Shown here one piece after another: positions 39,421 through 47,969 of a DNA stretch of 64,000 bases. The position numbers and the translations under genes were made by a program. The notes under the pieces were generated by a model. The model did not search any database and was not told the origin of the DNA. It saw only the letters and a list, made by a program, of their open reading frames with translations. How positions within the stretch are numbered: the first letter of the stretch is position 1; each line of letters opens with the position of its first letter. Origin of the DNA: Prosthecobacter sp. (lineage in GTDB: Bacteria > Verrucomicrobiota > Verrucomicrobiia > Verrucomicrobiales > Verrucomicrobiaceae); NCBI GenBank assembly GCA_021733925.1, contig JAIPJY010000021.1, positions 46,217-110,216 of the forward strand. The letters are read 5' to 3'.

Positions 39421-39446
39421 GCCCTGCATGTCGGACATGTCAGGGC
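39421..39446. repeat. Two-step hairpin downstream of the 477-aa gene
   Basis: GCCCTG and CAGGGC flank CATGTC-G-GACATG with a single extra T, giving a 12-bp interrupted stem. A second perfect 8-bp stem lies at 39486-39508 (CGCTGACA / TGTCAGCG). Both follow the minus-strand gene ending at 39520. Neither has a T run, so they may be recombination or binding sites instead of classical terminators. Confidence 0.45.
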
Positions 39447-39519
39447 CATGTTTCACCATCAGGTCGCAACAGCCGCCCGGCCATGCGCTGACACGCTGAC
39501 TGTCAGCGAAAACCCGCCC

Positions 39520-40953
39520 TCAGGCCGCCTGTCGCAGCATTCCATCCGGTTCAATGGTCACCAGTCCCTTGGATTTCAGCCTCTGGATGGCACTGTCGCG
39601 AGCTTGGGCACTCAAAGCATGGAAGCGGCGCTGCAAATCCCTGGGGTGCAGCGGCCCATGGTCCTTCAGCCGCTGGAGTATGACCTCTTCCAAGGCTGCC
39701 ATGTCAGTGCTGTCAGTGGCCTCTCTGGCGCTGTCAGTGGATGCCGCACCCTTGTAGCTGCATACGACCCGGTAATGTTCCTGGCACAACCATCGGGTCA
39801 ACCGCACGGCCTGCTGCATGGTTGCTTGAAGGTCGTTTGGATCACGTTTGGGCGGTTCCTGCGCTTCTATGGTGGGCTTCATGTCCAGCGCTCGCCCAAT
39901 CGTTTTGGACACCAGCAGTACGCTAAAGAGGCGCAAGGGGAGATCTGGCAACCATGACAGGTACGGATGCAAGGATTCAGGCACCCGTACAAGTGCATCG
40001 GCAAACTGCTCGTATAATTCTTCCGCTACCTGCCTCGCGTGTTTGTCCATCGCAATGATGCCTGGATTCTCCGGGGAAGCATTTCTACGGTAATCGAAGG
40101 CCGCATTCAAGCACTTGGACCACTCCACGAACTCCACTGCATCGACAGCAGGCAAACGTTTGGGATTTCCGTGCTGCAGGAACAATAGCACAGGTGCTGA
40201 CTGGTTTACTGTGGCACCACGACGGTCAAACAGAGCTCTCCTGACTGGCTCGCGTGCAGTAAGCCACAGTGCATGTACTGTGCCGGGGACCTCTGTCCCC
40301 TTGGACGTGACCGTCAACGGCTTTCCCTGCCAGCCAAGCTTGAGCATTTCCGTCAGCTTCTGTTGTTTGCCGGGAGGTAGCTGGGCCCATTCCGCCATTG
40401 GGTCACCTGCGCCATTCATGATGACGGCACAGTGATCCCGTGAATCAACAACGGCACGGGCTGCTGCATCGGGATCCACTCTGGAGAGGATGGTGCGTTG
40501 ACGCATCATGTTCACGACGTTAAGGGGGAGCTTCTCCGCATAGGCTGCGAATTGTGGATCAATTGAGCTGCGGTCTGGTCCCTTGGTTGCGACATTGCGC
40601 AATGCTTCCTTGATCACTGCTCGAACATGGTCGGAATCCAGATTCTGTATCCGGGTGGCCTCGTCAACCCAACCCCGGCCCAGTACAGACAGCCAGTCAA
40701 AGGGCAGCAGGCTGTCGGAGAGCACAGCGAGACTGAAGCAGGGGGGGATTAGGGTTGAACCATCGTCCAGCAAGCACGAACGTCCTGAACTTGCGGCGAG
40801 GTGGGCCAGGCCGGCAACCACAACAACGGGGGTGTCTAGGCCCAGGAGTGCAGGACCTTTGGCGGCCAAGGCAAGCAGCCGGGGCGGGATGCAGTCGCAC
40901 ACCTCTTCAAAGCTGTCACCGCTGCCGAATTCAAATGGGGGGGGAGGTGTCAT
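39520..40953 (-). CDS. Mobile-element protein with C-terminal winged helix (477 aa)
   Basis: 477 aa. The N-terminal region has FEEVCDCIPPRLLALAAKGP and hydrophobic strands (VVVVAGLAHLAASS), the middle is helical and Arg-rich, and the last 60 residues form a winged helix (LKDHGPLHPRDLQRRFHAL, then LKSKGLVTIEPDGMLRQ). The same C-terminal design recurs in the 511-aa protein just upstream, so they are distant paralogues or partners. The overall plan is like DUF3987-type proteins found with plasmid and phage primases, but I am not sure of that. No Walker A is visible. It is part of the integrative element. Confidence 0.6.
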   Translation of the reverse strand: MTPPPPFEFGSGDSFEEVCDCIPPRLLALAAKGPALLGLDTPVVVVAGLAHLAASSGRSCLLDDGSTLIPPCFSLAVLSDSLLPFDWLSVLGRGWVDEATRIQNLDSDHVRAVIKEALRNVATKGPDRSSIDPQFAAYAEKLPLNVVNMMRQRTILSRVDPDAAARAVVDSRDHCAVIMNGAGDPMAEWAQLPPGKQQKLTEMLKLGWQGKPLTVTSKGTEVPGTVHALWLTAREPVRRALFDRRGATVNQSAPVLLFLQHGNPKRLPAVDAVEFVEWSKCLNAAFDYRRNASPENPGIIAMDKHARQVAEELYEQFADALVRVPESLHPYLSWLPDLPLRLFSVLLVSKTIGRALDMKPTIEAQEPPKRDPNDLQATMQQAVRLTRWLCQEHYRVVCSYKGAASTDSAREATDSTDMAALEEVILQRLKDHGPLHPRDLQRRFHALSAQARDSAIQRLKSKGLVTIEPDGMLRQAA

Positions 40954-41036
40954 GCGCGATTAGGGTGCGTATTCGAGATGAAAGTTGCACATGGTGGAGG
41001 TGCCGTGCTGAGGGGGGCGAGGTGTATAATGAATGC

Positions 41037-42572
41037 TCAAGATTGGCCAATAAGCTGTAAGATGTTATCCGGATCGACCCGCACCCGTCCTTGTTGTTGC
41101 AGGAGGTTTAGTACAGGCTTGAAAGAATCCGCACTCTGCTTGTTGCAGGACCGCTGCAGGTCCCGCACTTTGCATGGACCTTTGCGGCTCAAAATAGAGG
41201 TGACCTTTTCAGCACTTTTCAGGAGGTTACGCACAGTGTACATTTCACGCGCCTGCTTCAGCATGGTTGCATGCATCTTTGCCGCATAGAGTGCAGTCGT
41301 GAACGCCGCCTTGCCGCACCAAAATGCCTCCCTGTCGTCGCGGAACTGGAGGAACACCCACATGAGACGTTCCGGCAGGTCACAAAACTGCACGACCTGT
41401 GAACTGTTGCGCGGCAAGGCCTCCTCAAGCAACTCCAGGTATTCATTCTGCGTTCTTTGAAACATCGTTTGGTAGTCTGGAGGGATCGGCAATCGGCTCT
41501 GCATCTGCATTGGTCCGTAGCACCGCCTCTCCAACAGGTCGTGCACGAGATGGTCGTAGTGCCGCCATGCTTCGTCCGCCTTGTACTCTTTGTTCCGAGT
41601 TGCCGTTCCCGTGGAACCATCCCACAGGAGGCATTGATCGTACAGCGCGTTCCATGGGGATGACTCATCCTGCAGCGTATCGCCTAGCCGTTCCAATGTC
41701 ATGGTAGCCCACAGATTGACGCGCGCGTGCTCGAAAGTGCCCGGTCCCTGATCTGGGTGCAGAGGCGCAAACTCCATATCACGACCACGTAACTGGGCTA
41801 CCAAGTCGCGTACCAGCGCTTCATCCTTGGCGGAGAGTTTGTGAAACGGGTCGAACACTCCGCCGGCTGGCATAAGCAGCAGAGCCTCACGATGAATGGT
41901 TTCGTTCAAGGCCGTGGCAACCTTGTCCAGTGAGATGCCCTCAAAGAAAAAAGATGGCAGATGTACGGCGCCCGGACTGCTGCGTACTGGATTGCCTCCG
42001 AGGCCAAAGTACATCATTGAGCCGGTTAGCCTCATCTCATCAAAAACTTGGGAATCGAGTCCGCGTTCTGTGAACAGCTTTTCTTGCCCCTCGTTGGCAT
42101 TCTCCTTCCGCTGGTGGAAGAATGCGGGAAGGCCTCCGTGTTTGCCGCCCGAGGGCGGAGCTCCGCTAGGGAACGTCCACATGTCGGCGAGACGGCGCGA
42201 GTGGCTGCTGGCACTTTGGCGCAGCCAGTTCGCACGAGTACGGAGCGGATGAAACAGCCGTCGCTCCAGTAGATGCAATCGAGATGCCGTACTGCCGATG
42301 CGCAGCAGGCTGAGGTGGGGTTTGACACGGCCGCCGCAGGAATCCACCAGGCCCGCATAGGGACCGGCAATGTTGGTCAGTACACCTGCAATCCCAATTG
42401 CCACATCAACGGGGTGCAGGCTGTACTCAATGGCAATGCCTTCGATGTATGCGCCGTAGGACACCCCGGGCTTGTTGAGTGCCTGGGAAGTGCAGGCACT
42501 CGGAACAGGTGGAGTCGCAGGTGCGTCGAATGTGGGGAGGGCAGGGGTGGCTGGATCTGGAGTTGCGTTCAT
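41037..42572 (-). CDS. Mobile-element protein with C-terminal winged helix (511 aa)
   Basis: 511 aa, 83 bp upstream of the 477-aa gene on the same strand. Pro/Ala-rich first 40 residues, then VDVAIGIAGVLTNIAGPYAG, a central region about 180-330 (MMYFGLGGNPVRSSP, FEGISLDKVATALNE) resembling DUF3987-like element proteins that accompany replication primases, and a winged-helix end (LSRKGPCKVRDLQRSCNKQ, VDPDNILQL) matching its neighbour. Likely works in replication or maintenance of the element. The family assignment is tentative. Confidence 0.6.
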   Translation of the reverse strand: MNATPDPATPALPTFDAPATPPVPSACTSQALNKPGVSYGAYIEGIAIEYSLHPVDVAIGIAGVLTNIAGPYAGLVDSCGGRVKPHLSLLRIGSTASRLHLLERRLFHPLRTRANWLRQSASSHSRRLADMWTFPSGAPPSGGKHGGLPAFFHQRKENANEGQEKLFTERGLDSQVFDEMRLTGSMMYFGLGGNPVRSSPGAVHLPSFFFEGISLDKVATALNETIHREALLLMPAGGVFDPFHKLSAKDEALVRDLVAQLRGRDMEFAPLHPDQGPGTFEHARVNLWATMTLERLGDTLQDESSPWNALYDQCLLWDGSTGTATRNKEYKADEAWRHYDHLVHDLLERRCYGPMQMQSRLPIPPDYQTMFQRTQNEYLELLEEALPRNSSQVVQFCDLPERLMWVFLQFRDDREAFWCGKAAFTTALYAAKMHATMLKQAREMYTVRNLLKSAEKVTSILSRKGPCKVRDLQRSCNKQSADSFKPVLNLLQQQGRVRVDPDNILQLIGQS

Positions 42573-43868
42573 GATGACAATCCGGTGAAGAGTTCAGGCT
42601 GCGGTGAACTGAAGTGCAGTGGCCATGAATGATCTTGGCGTTCTTACTCCCGATGAATCGGTGCGGCCCGTGTGGGTGACATGAAAAAGCTCCGGTCATG
42701 CGTACGGGGTGTCAAGAACAAGCGCTCGGCGCATGCATTATTTGAAGACCTCGATGACCACCTTTGATGACATTGTGGACGTCTGCTCCTTGTGTAACAC
42801 GCTGTGGGACGCTTTGCACAGCGGCGAGATGTTCGTAGCGTTGATATGTAAGGGCCAGGAACTGGCGTAACCCGCGAAACGTTAACAGCCGCGCGGCGCA
42901 GCCACGGATTGATTCTCCCGCACGATACGTCCACGTTAGCTCAACAAAAAAGTAAGGTGCATGAGCTTCGCAATGACGCCGCCCACTGTGTCCTCACGGA
43001 AAATGATTCCGCCCTTCCGCGTCGCGTTCAACCCCGGTTGACTGGGCGTACTTGCCCCGCCCAGGGACAACCCTGCGGAGGGGGGCTCGGTTGCGATCAT
43101 GGCGGATGATCTGGATGGTTCGTAGGCGCTCACCGCGCTGGCCCCCCGATGGAGCCAAGGATCATGAGCATGAAGGTTATGGCCCCTTTGGGCAGCTCCA
43201 GATCAATGCAGGCACCACTCAGGTGGGTGACCGCAAATCCGCCCAGGCGCGTTGGGTCTGACAGTCAGGGCATGCTGCACCACGAGCGCCGACAGCTCGG
43301 CAACGTACAGTCGCTTGTGCCAAAACAAGCATGTCAGCGAAACCGTCCGGGGATCACGGTCCCGCCACTGGCTGTTTTTGAATCCCGGCCGAGACGGCGG
43401 TATCGAGGAAGTAGGCCTGATGGACGGTGGTGGAGAGCATCGGAGGCCCGCGACGGCGACCTGGTAGCGGAGACTCCCAGTATGGCGACGAAAAGTACAG
43501 CTGCTGTTGAATAAAGTACAACGGGCAGAGCGTCGGCGAGTACAGGCAAGGCTTAGCTGTACAGCCCGGACAAATTACGCCATCCAGGTTGTGTACATCG
43601 CAACGGCGTAGCTGTGGTGTGATTCGTCACTGACGCTCGTTGCGCGCCGTTGGTGTGAGTATGTGCGTTCAAGCTCCGCCGCAAGAACCTGGGCGTTTGG
43701 TTTGGCCAGGGGGCCATTTGACGATCTTTTTGCGTTTCCCCGTAACTTCCTATTATATCACCCCTCGTGAGGGTTTATGGGAAAACGCCTCAAGATCGTG
43801 AGATTGCAGTAAGAAGCACCTCATTGACACCCCACTGGCACTCGGCGGCTGCTGTCGCCCCCACTGGC
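42573..43868. other. 1.3-kb non-coding or decayed gap within the element
   Basis: No frame looks like an intact gene. One minus-strand stretch around 42710-42890 reads protein-like (FRGLRQFLALTYQRYEHLAA) with no start codon and may be a gene remnant. The right part holds a cluster of GTACA words and a small CCCTC-GT-GAGGG hairpin near 43764. The gap is flanked by the replication primase gene and the 511-aa gene, so an origin region is possible. Confidence 0.4.
43495..43597. repeat. Cluster of five GTACA boxes
   Basis: GTACA starts at 43495, 43516, 43540, 43559 and 43593, spaced 21, 24, 19 and 34 bp, about two to three helical turns. One further copy is near 43304. The primase-helicase gene ends 272 bp away. 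The pattern could be protein-binding iterons of an element origin, but the word is short and chance clustering is possible. Confidence 0.35.
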
Positions 43869-46349
43869 TCATCCAACGGACACCAAGCGGCAATCTGCCC
43901 ACAATCTCGATGGCAGTTCCACGAACCCCCGATCTTTCAAGCGGTGCGAGAGCTTCTTGTCCGTGAGCGGGTAGCGGTGCCCCTTTTCAATGGCCCACCG
44001 CTGGTACGATTTGTACATCGCCGGCTTTGTCGTTGTAGCTCCGGGTACGGAATTGACATTGTCATTTATGAAGTCGCCAAGAATGTCCTGATCGCTTTGG
44101 TATTCAGCCGTTGCCGAAGTGACACAACGAGGAGCGGCCAACCCGGCAGTCTCCCACTGTCGCAGCCCAGCAATGGCCCAGTTGAGAATACCGGGCAGTT
44201 CGGTACACAACTTGGCGGGCAGGTCCTTGTCGATTTCTTCCGCAGTGATTGTGGCCGTGAATGGAACCAACTGTACCCGCCGCCAGATGCCGTGATCAGT
44301 GCCGCAAATGTCCGGCCTGTGGTTCCCGAACATCCACAATTTACAGGTTGGGCGGAATTGGACCCCCTCCTTATAAAGCTGCCGGCCGTGGACGGTATCG
44401 CCGCCGGTGAGATCTTTGATGAACTTCTCATTGAGACGAACGCCCTCTTGGGTCTCGCTGCCAAATAGGAAGCGACACCCATGTAACCCCGCCACCTCAT
44501 CTTGCGGCGTGTCTGCGCCATGCTTGGACATCGCCAACAACTTCTCGCTGGAGCGGGCACCGTATTCGCCGCTCAGGTTCTGCAGGGTTTCGATGAAGGT
44601 GCTCTTGCCGTTACGTCCGGCGCCGTGGAGGAACCAGAAAACATGCTCCACCGTCTGACCTGTTAGGCTGTACCCAACGCTCCGTTGAATGAACTCCGCA
44701 AGTCCATCATGTCCTCGCGTCACTCGCTTGATGAAACCTTCCCAAATAGGGCAGATGGCATGCGGATCGAAAGCGGTACCTACTCCCCGCGTTACATATG
44801 CTTCAATTGATGTTTGTACCAACTGGCCAGTCTGTAAGTTCAACGTGCCGTTCTCAACGCCGATGAGCCACGGATCGGTGTCCAGTTGACTGAGGTGAAC
44901 GATCACTTTTGGATTTGTTTCCGCCAGAGCGATGGCGTTCTCCATTGTTTTGCGGTTGCCCAAGCACAATGCCCGCTTAACGGCTTCGGCACGAGCGTTG
45001 TCCTCTTGCACGGCACTGGCCTCCCGAAGCGCGTGGCGAGACAGGCTGGAAGTCATCGTGTGGATCTGCTTCGAGCCGTCGCGTTGCCACCTGAGACCAA
45101 ACGTGAGCCACTTATGAAGCTGCGGACAGTAAACGGCCCGGCCATGGATGAAGTCTGCCAGCGCCTCGGCGTTGCCAAGGTCGTTCTTCGAATATTGCCA
45201 CAACGGGCGAATGACCGGTGCTGTCTCGGTGTTCGGACGCTCGATTAACAAATATCCCGGGGGTTTGGTCGACGACTTTGCAGCACTGTCGAGTTTGTAG
45301 AGCAGTCTGCTTTCGTTCCAAGGAGGCCGGCATCCCAAATTCCACTTTGCAAGCAACGGCAGCGCCGCCTGCACATTCAGGTTAAAACCACGGACGAGCG
45401 CGGTGGCGGCGTCGAAGAGGGCATCGTCTCCACCATTCCCGGAAACGGACACTGGCATCTTGTCCAGATAGGCCTCAGCGCGCTCCAAAACAGCGTGGTC
45501 GGTCTCATTCATCAAGCTGTCAACGAGTGGCGGCATTTGAGGAGGAGCTTCAGCGCGCACAACCGGCACTTCCAACGACACCGCATCAGGATTAGAAACC
45601 AAGGCAGGGTCGTAGCAGACAAAGCAGAGCCGACTTGAATCTGAGCATTTCTCATCAATCGCCTCGTCGTAGGTCTCGCGCATGTACTCCATTGCCGCTT
45701 CGAACGCAACTTTGTGCCGTTGGATGTCGGGTGGGATGCGCATGATTGCTTTTACACCATCGCCAGATGGTGAAATCCAGGCGGCGAGAATGTGCTGATC
45801 TTTCCCGATTCGATCACGCAGGGCTGCCGCATTGCCAACGTGGTCCAAATCGATTTGCAGCAGTCCGCTATGCTCAAGCACGTCGGAGCCCTTGTGGCCG
45901 CCTCGGGTGCTTCCGGAAAGCATGACCGCTGGCAGCGCTCGTTTCATCTGCTCACGCGCTGGTTTGTCAGCGGCGCGTAAGGCCGTGATTTGATCGGCCC
46001 ACTTCCCGGTTCGAATGTCGTCCAAGAATGTGCGCAGAGGCAAATTTATGCCAGGTCTGGCCAGGTGCTGAAAGAAAGCGATTTGAATGTCAGCAAAGTT
46101 TTGCGGGTTGGACTGCGGCGATGGCAGTTCCGGGCATGCGGCAGGTAAAGCTATCCATAGCGGCGCCTGCTGCGGATTTGGCCAAGGGGGAGCTGAAGGC
46201 GTAGGCGGCTGCTGATATGGAGGCGGTTGAGGCGGCCACGGTGGAGGTCCCTGCAGACATGGCAGCGGGTATCCACCTGCTCCCAGATCAGCCGGTAAGC
46301 GGTGACGCTGACTAAGCGCGTTTGCGTCGATAAGAGAATTGTTTTGCAC
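43869..46349 (-). CDS. P4-family primase-helicase replication protein
   Basis: 826 aa from a GTG start. Residues 20-75 are Pro-rich. A BT4734/VirE-N-like primase-associated region is at about 80-280 (LPLRTFLDDIRTGKWADQI, SGLLQIDLDH), followed by a helical primase C-terminal region and, from about 480, the D5_N/P4-type helicase (WLIGVENGTLNLQTG; Walker A GAGRNGKSTF near 578; FGNHRPDICGTDHGIWRR near 680). Such SF3 helicases open and copy phage, satellite or integrative-element DNA, so the element probably replicates autonomously after excision. No separate catalytic primase motif is certain. Confidence 0.88.
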   Translation of the reverse strand: MQNNSLIDANALSQRHRLPADLGAGGYPLPCLQGPPPWPPQPPPYQQPPTPSAPPWPNPQQAPLWIALPAACPELPSPQSNPQNFADIQIAFFQHLARPGINLPLRTFLDDIRTGKWADQITALRAADKPAREQMKRALPAVMLSGSTRGGHKGSDVLEHSGLLQIDLDHVGNAAALRDRIGKDQHILAAWISPSGDGVKAIMRIPPDIQRHKVAFEAAMEYMRETYDEAIDEKCSDSSRLCFVCYDPALVSNPDAVSLEVPVVRAEAPPQMPPLVDSLMNETDHAVLERAEAYLDKMPVSVSGNGGDDALFDAATALVRGFNLNVQAALPLLAKWNLGCRPPWNESRLLYKLDSAAKSSTKPPGYLLIERPNTETAPVIRPLWQYSKNDLGNAEALADFIHGRAVYCPQLHKWLTFGLRWQRDGSKQIHTMTSSLSRHALREASAVQEDNARAEAVKRALCLGNRKTMENAIALAETNPKVIVHLSQLDTDPWLIGVENGTLNLQTGQLVQTSIEAYVTRGVGTAFDPHAICPIWEGFIKRVTRGHDGLAEFIQRSVGYSLTGQTVEHVFWFLHGAGRNGKSTFIETLQNLSGEYGARSSEKLLAMSKHGADTPQDEVAGLHGCRFLFGSETQEGVRLNEKFIKDLTGGDTVHGRQLYKEGVQFRPTCKLWMFGNHRPDICGTDHGIWRRVQLVPFTATITAEEIDKDLPAKLCTELPGILNWAIAGLRQWETAGLAAPRCVTSATAEYQSDQDILGDFINDNVNSVPGATTTKPAMYKSYQRWAIEKGHRYPLTDKKLSHRLKDRGFVELPSRLWADCRLVSVG

Positions 46350-46448
46350 GACCGAAATGTGGTTGTGCCGACGCCCGGCTGTGTCAGATTTACGTGTCTC
46401 CTCGAAAAAGACCCGCGTTGTCTGTATGGTATGGGCGCGCGGCTTTTT

Positions 46449-46670
46449 CTATGCTTTGGATTCGGTTTCGATTTTCTCGATGTCAGCCAAGGAGAATCTG
46501 ATGCCCCGGCCAAGATGATGAGCTTGGAGTTTTCCGGCCTTTCTCCAAAGGCGAAGTGTCTTTGGAGTGATTTTCCAACGGAATGCCAACTCGCGTACGG
46601 TCAGCCACGGTGATGTAATGGGTGTCAAGGTTTTCACAAGACCCCGACTATTCGCTTGTTTCCGCAACAC
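46449..46670 (-). CDS. Excisionase/MerR-like DNA-binding protein
   Basis: 73 aa, with a GTG start. The sequence WLTVRELAFRWKITPKTLRL then WRKAGKLQAHHLGRGIRFSL is the winged-helix design of Xis/AlpA-like helix_turn_helix_17 proteins, with GRGIRF in the wing. It lies 99 bp upstream of the primase gene on the same strand and in the same element as the integrase, so a recombination directionality or replication-control role is likely. Confidence 0.8.
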   Translation of the reverse strand: MLRKQANSRGLVKTLTPITSPWLTVRELAFRWKITPKTLRLWRKAGKLQAHHLGRGIRFSLADIEKIETESKA

Positions 46671-47049
46671 TCAAAAGGACTACCCCTTTGCATTTTTTTA
46701 CTTTTTACTGAGCAACTTTTCTCTTGTCCGTCCTCTTAATAGTAAGGCTGATGGTTGCAATCAATTGAAATTCAATGATGTATTTGGTTGGCTTGGATGC
46801 TCAGTAAATACTGGAGAGCTTCGTTTTTACCTGGAACTTGAATTCGGTGAGATGCTCTCTACAGTGAGCAGCGTTAGCACATACAAAACACTTGGTGCAA
46901 AGCCGATGGCCTTTAAAACATTTGCGATGTGAGCTGACATCCTCATACATTTTCAAGAGGTGTGCTGTCTCGAAGTTAGTTCAAAGCTACGTTGAAAACT
47001 GTGTTTGTGAGGGGGGTAAAGTCACACGAATTCTTGCGATTTCACCGAA
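46671..47049. other. AT-rich spacer, no gene seen
   Basis: This 379-bp stretch is clearly AT-richer than its surroundings (for example the run TTTTTTACTTTTTA near 46695). No convincing gene is present. It probably carries the promoter for the minus-strand excisionase-primase genes and the transcription end of the integrase unit, but no clear hairpin terminator was found. Confidence 0.4.
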
Positions 47050-47961
47050 CTAGTCTTTGCATGTTTTTCGCAGATGCAGAATGCGCACGTTCTTCACAGT
47101 GGCAGTGTCTTGATCTATTGCACCTATCACTTCCCCAAGCTTTGCAGTAATGTCTGGATCCCCCATCAGGATCAATTTTTCTGCTTCGCTTTTTGAAGCG
47201 GTCCAGGGGCTTAGATCGGGCAATTTATTTAAACCTGATTGCTTGAAAATTGAGGACCAATTTGGACTGTAATTTTTCAAATCCGGGTACAGTGCTTCCA
47301 AGGCAATCTCAACATCTTTTTTTGCAGGCAGTTTCAACTCCTGATGACGATTTGTGAGTTTCAGGGCAACAATGATTGCTTTCGCGGGTAACGGCACTCT
47401 CTCGATCTTGCCATCATCGAATGTGGTTTCCACTATCACGGAGTTTCCATGCGGCTTTGTGTTATTACTTAGTAGCGACAATGCCTTAGCAAACTTCTTC
47501 TTCAGGCAAAGCAGCTGCCTTTTTTTTACTGCCTTCTCCTCGCTTTCCATCAGTTGTGTCAAATCTTGTCCCAATGTTCGCTGTAACTCAAAAACCACTT
47601 GGCAAGACTGCTTCGCAATTGTGCTTAGACCTTCACGGAAATTGGAGGTGTAGATGAGCCTTTTTGTATTCGGAGTTTTAGGTGCAGGTTCTCCGTACTC
47701 ACCAAGGTAATCCTCATCAGAAATCGACATTTTGAGTGCTCCATCACCATTGACCCAGCTATCAATTCCCTGTTTCGAAATCTTCGACGAAATATCCAGA
47801 GCCCATGCGAGGTCAAAATCTAGAGCTTTTGAGTTCGTTGTAAGCTCTTCATAACGCCGCGCCAGCTCTGGTTGCAAGCGTGCCTCATACTTTCCGCTTA
47901 AAGACCATTCAAAGTAAAACAATCTTGGAACATTGCGTGGGTTTTTTTTGGAAGCAGGCAT
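47050..47961 (-). CDS. Unknown 303-aa protein downstream of the integrase
   Basis: 303 aa, 8 bp after the integrase stop, so cotranscribed. Lys/Glu-rich and AT-rich in codons compared with neighbours. Basic start (MPASKKNPRNVPRLFYFEWS), central helical region with KKRQLLCLKKKFAKALSLLS, and C-terminal part with repeated helices (NWSSIFKQSGLNKLPDLS). No signal, membrane segment or known motif. It may be a second DNA-binding factor of the integration module or cargo; the sequence does not decide. Confidence 0.6.
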   Translation of the reverse strand: MPASKKNPRNVPRLFYFEWSLSGKYEARLQPELARRYEELTTNSKALDFDLAWALDISSKISKQGIDSWVNGDGALKMSISDEDYLGEYGEPAPKTPNTKRLIYTSNFREGLSTIAKQSCQVVFELQRTLGQDLTQLMESEEKAVKKRQLLCLKKKFAKALSLLSNNTKPHGNSVIVETTFDDGKIERVPLPAKAIIVALKLTNRHQELKLPAKKDVEIALEALYPDLKNYSPNWSSIFKQSGLNKLPDLSPWTASKSEAEKLILMGDPDITAKLGEVIGAIDQDTATVKNVRILHLRKTCKD

Positions 47962-47969
47962 GATGGAGG

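Noticed and set aside
42710-42890. A gene on the minus strand in the element gap
   Set aside because: Protein-like stretch but no start codon, ribosome site or recognised family; kept only as a remark.
43764-43775. CCCTC-GT-GAGGG as primase terminator
   Set aside because: The stem is only 5 bp and lacks a T run on the minus strand.
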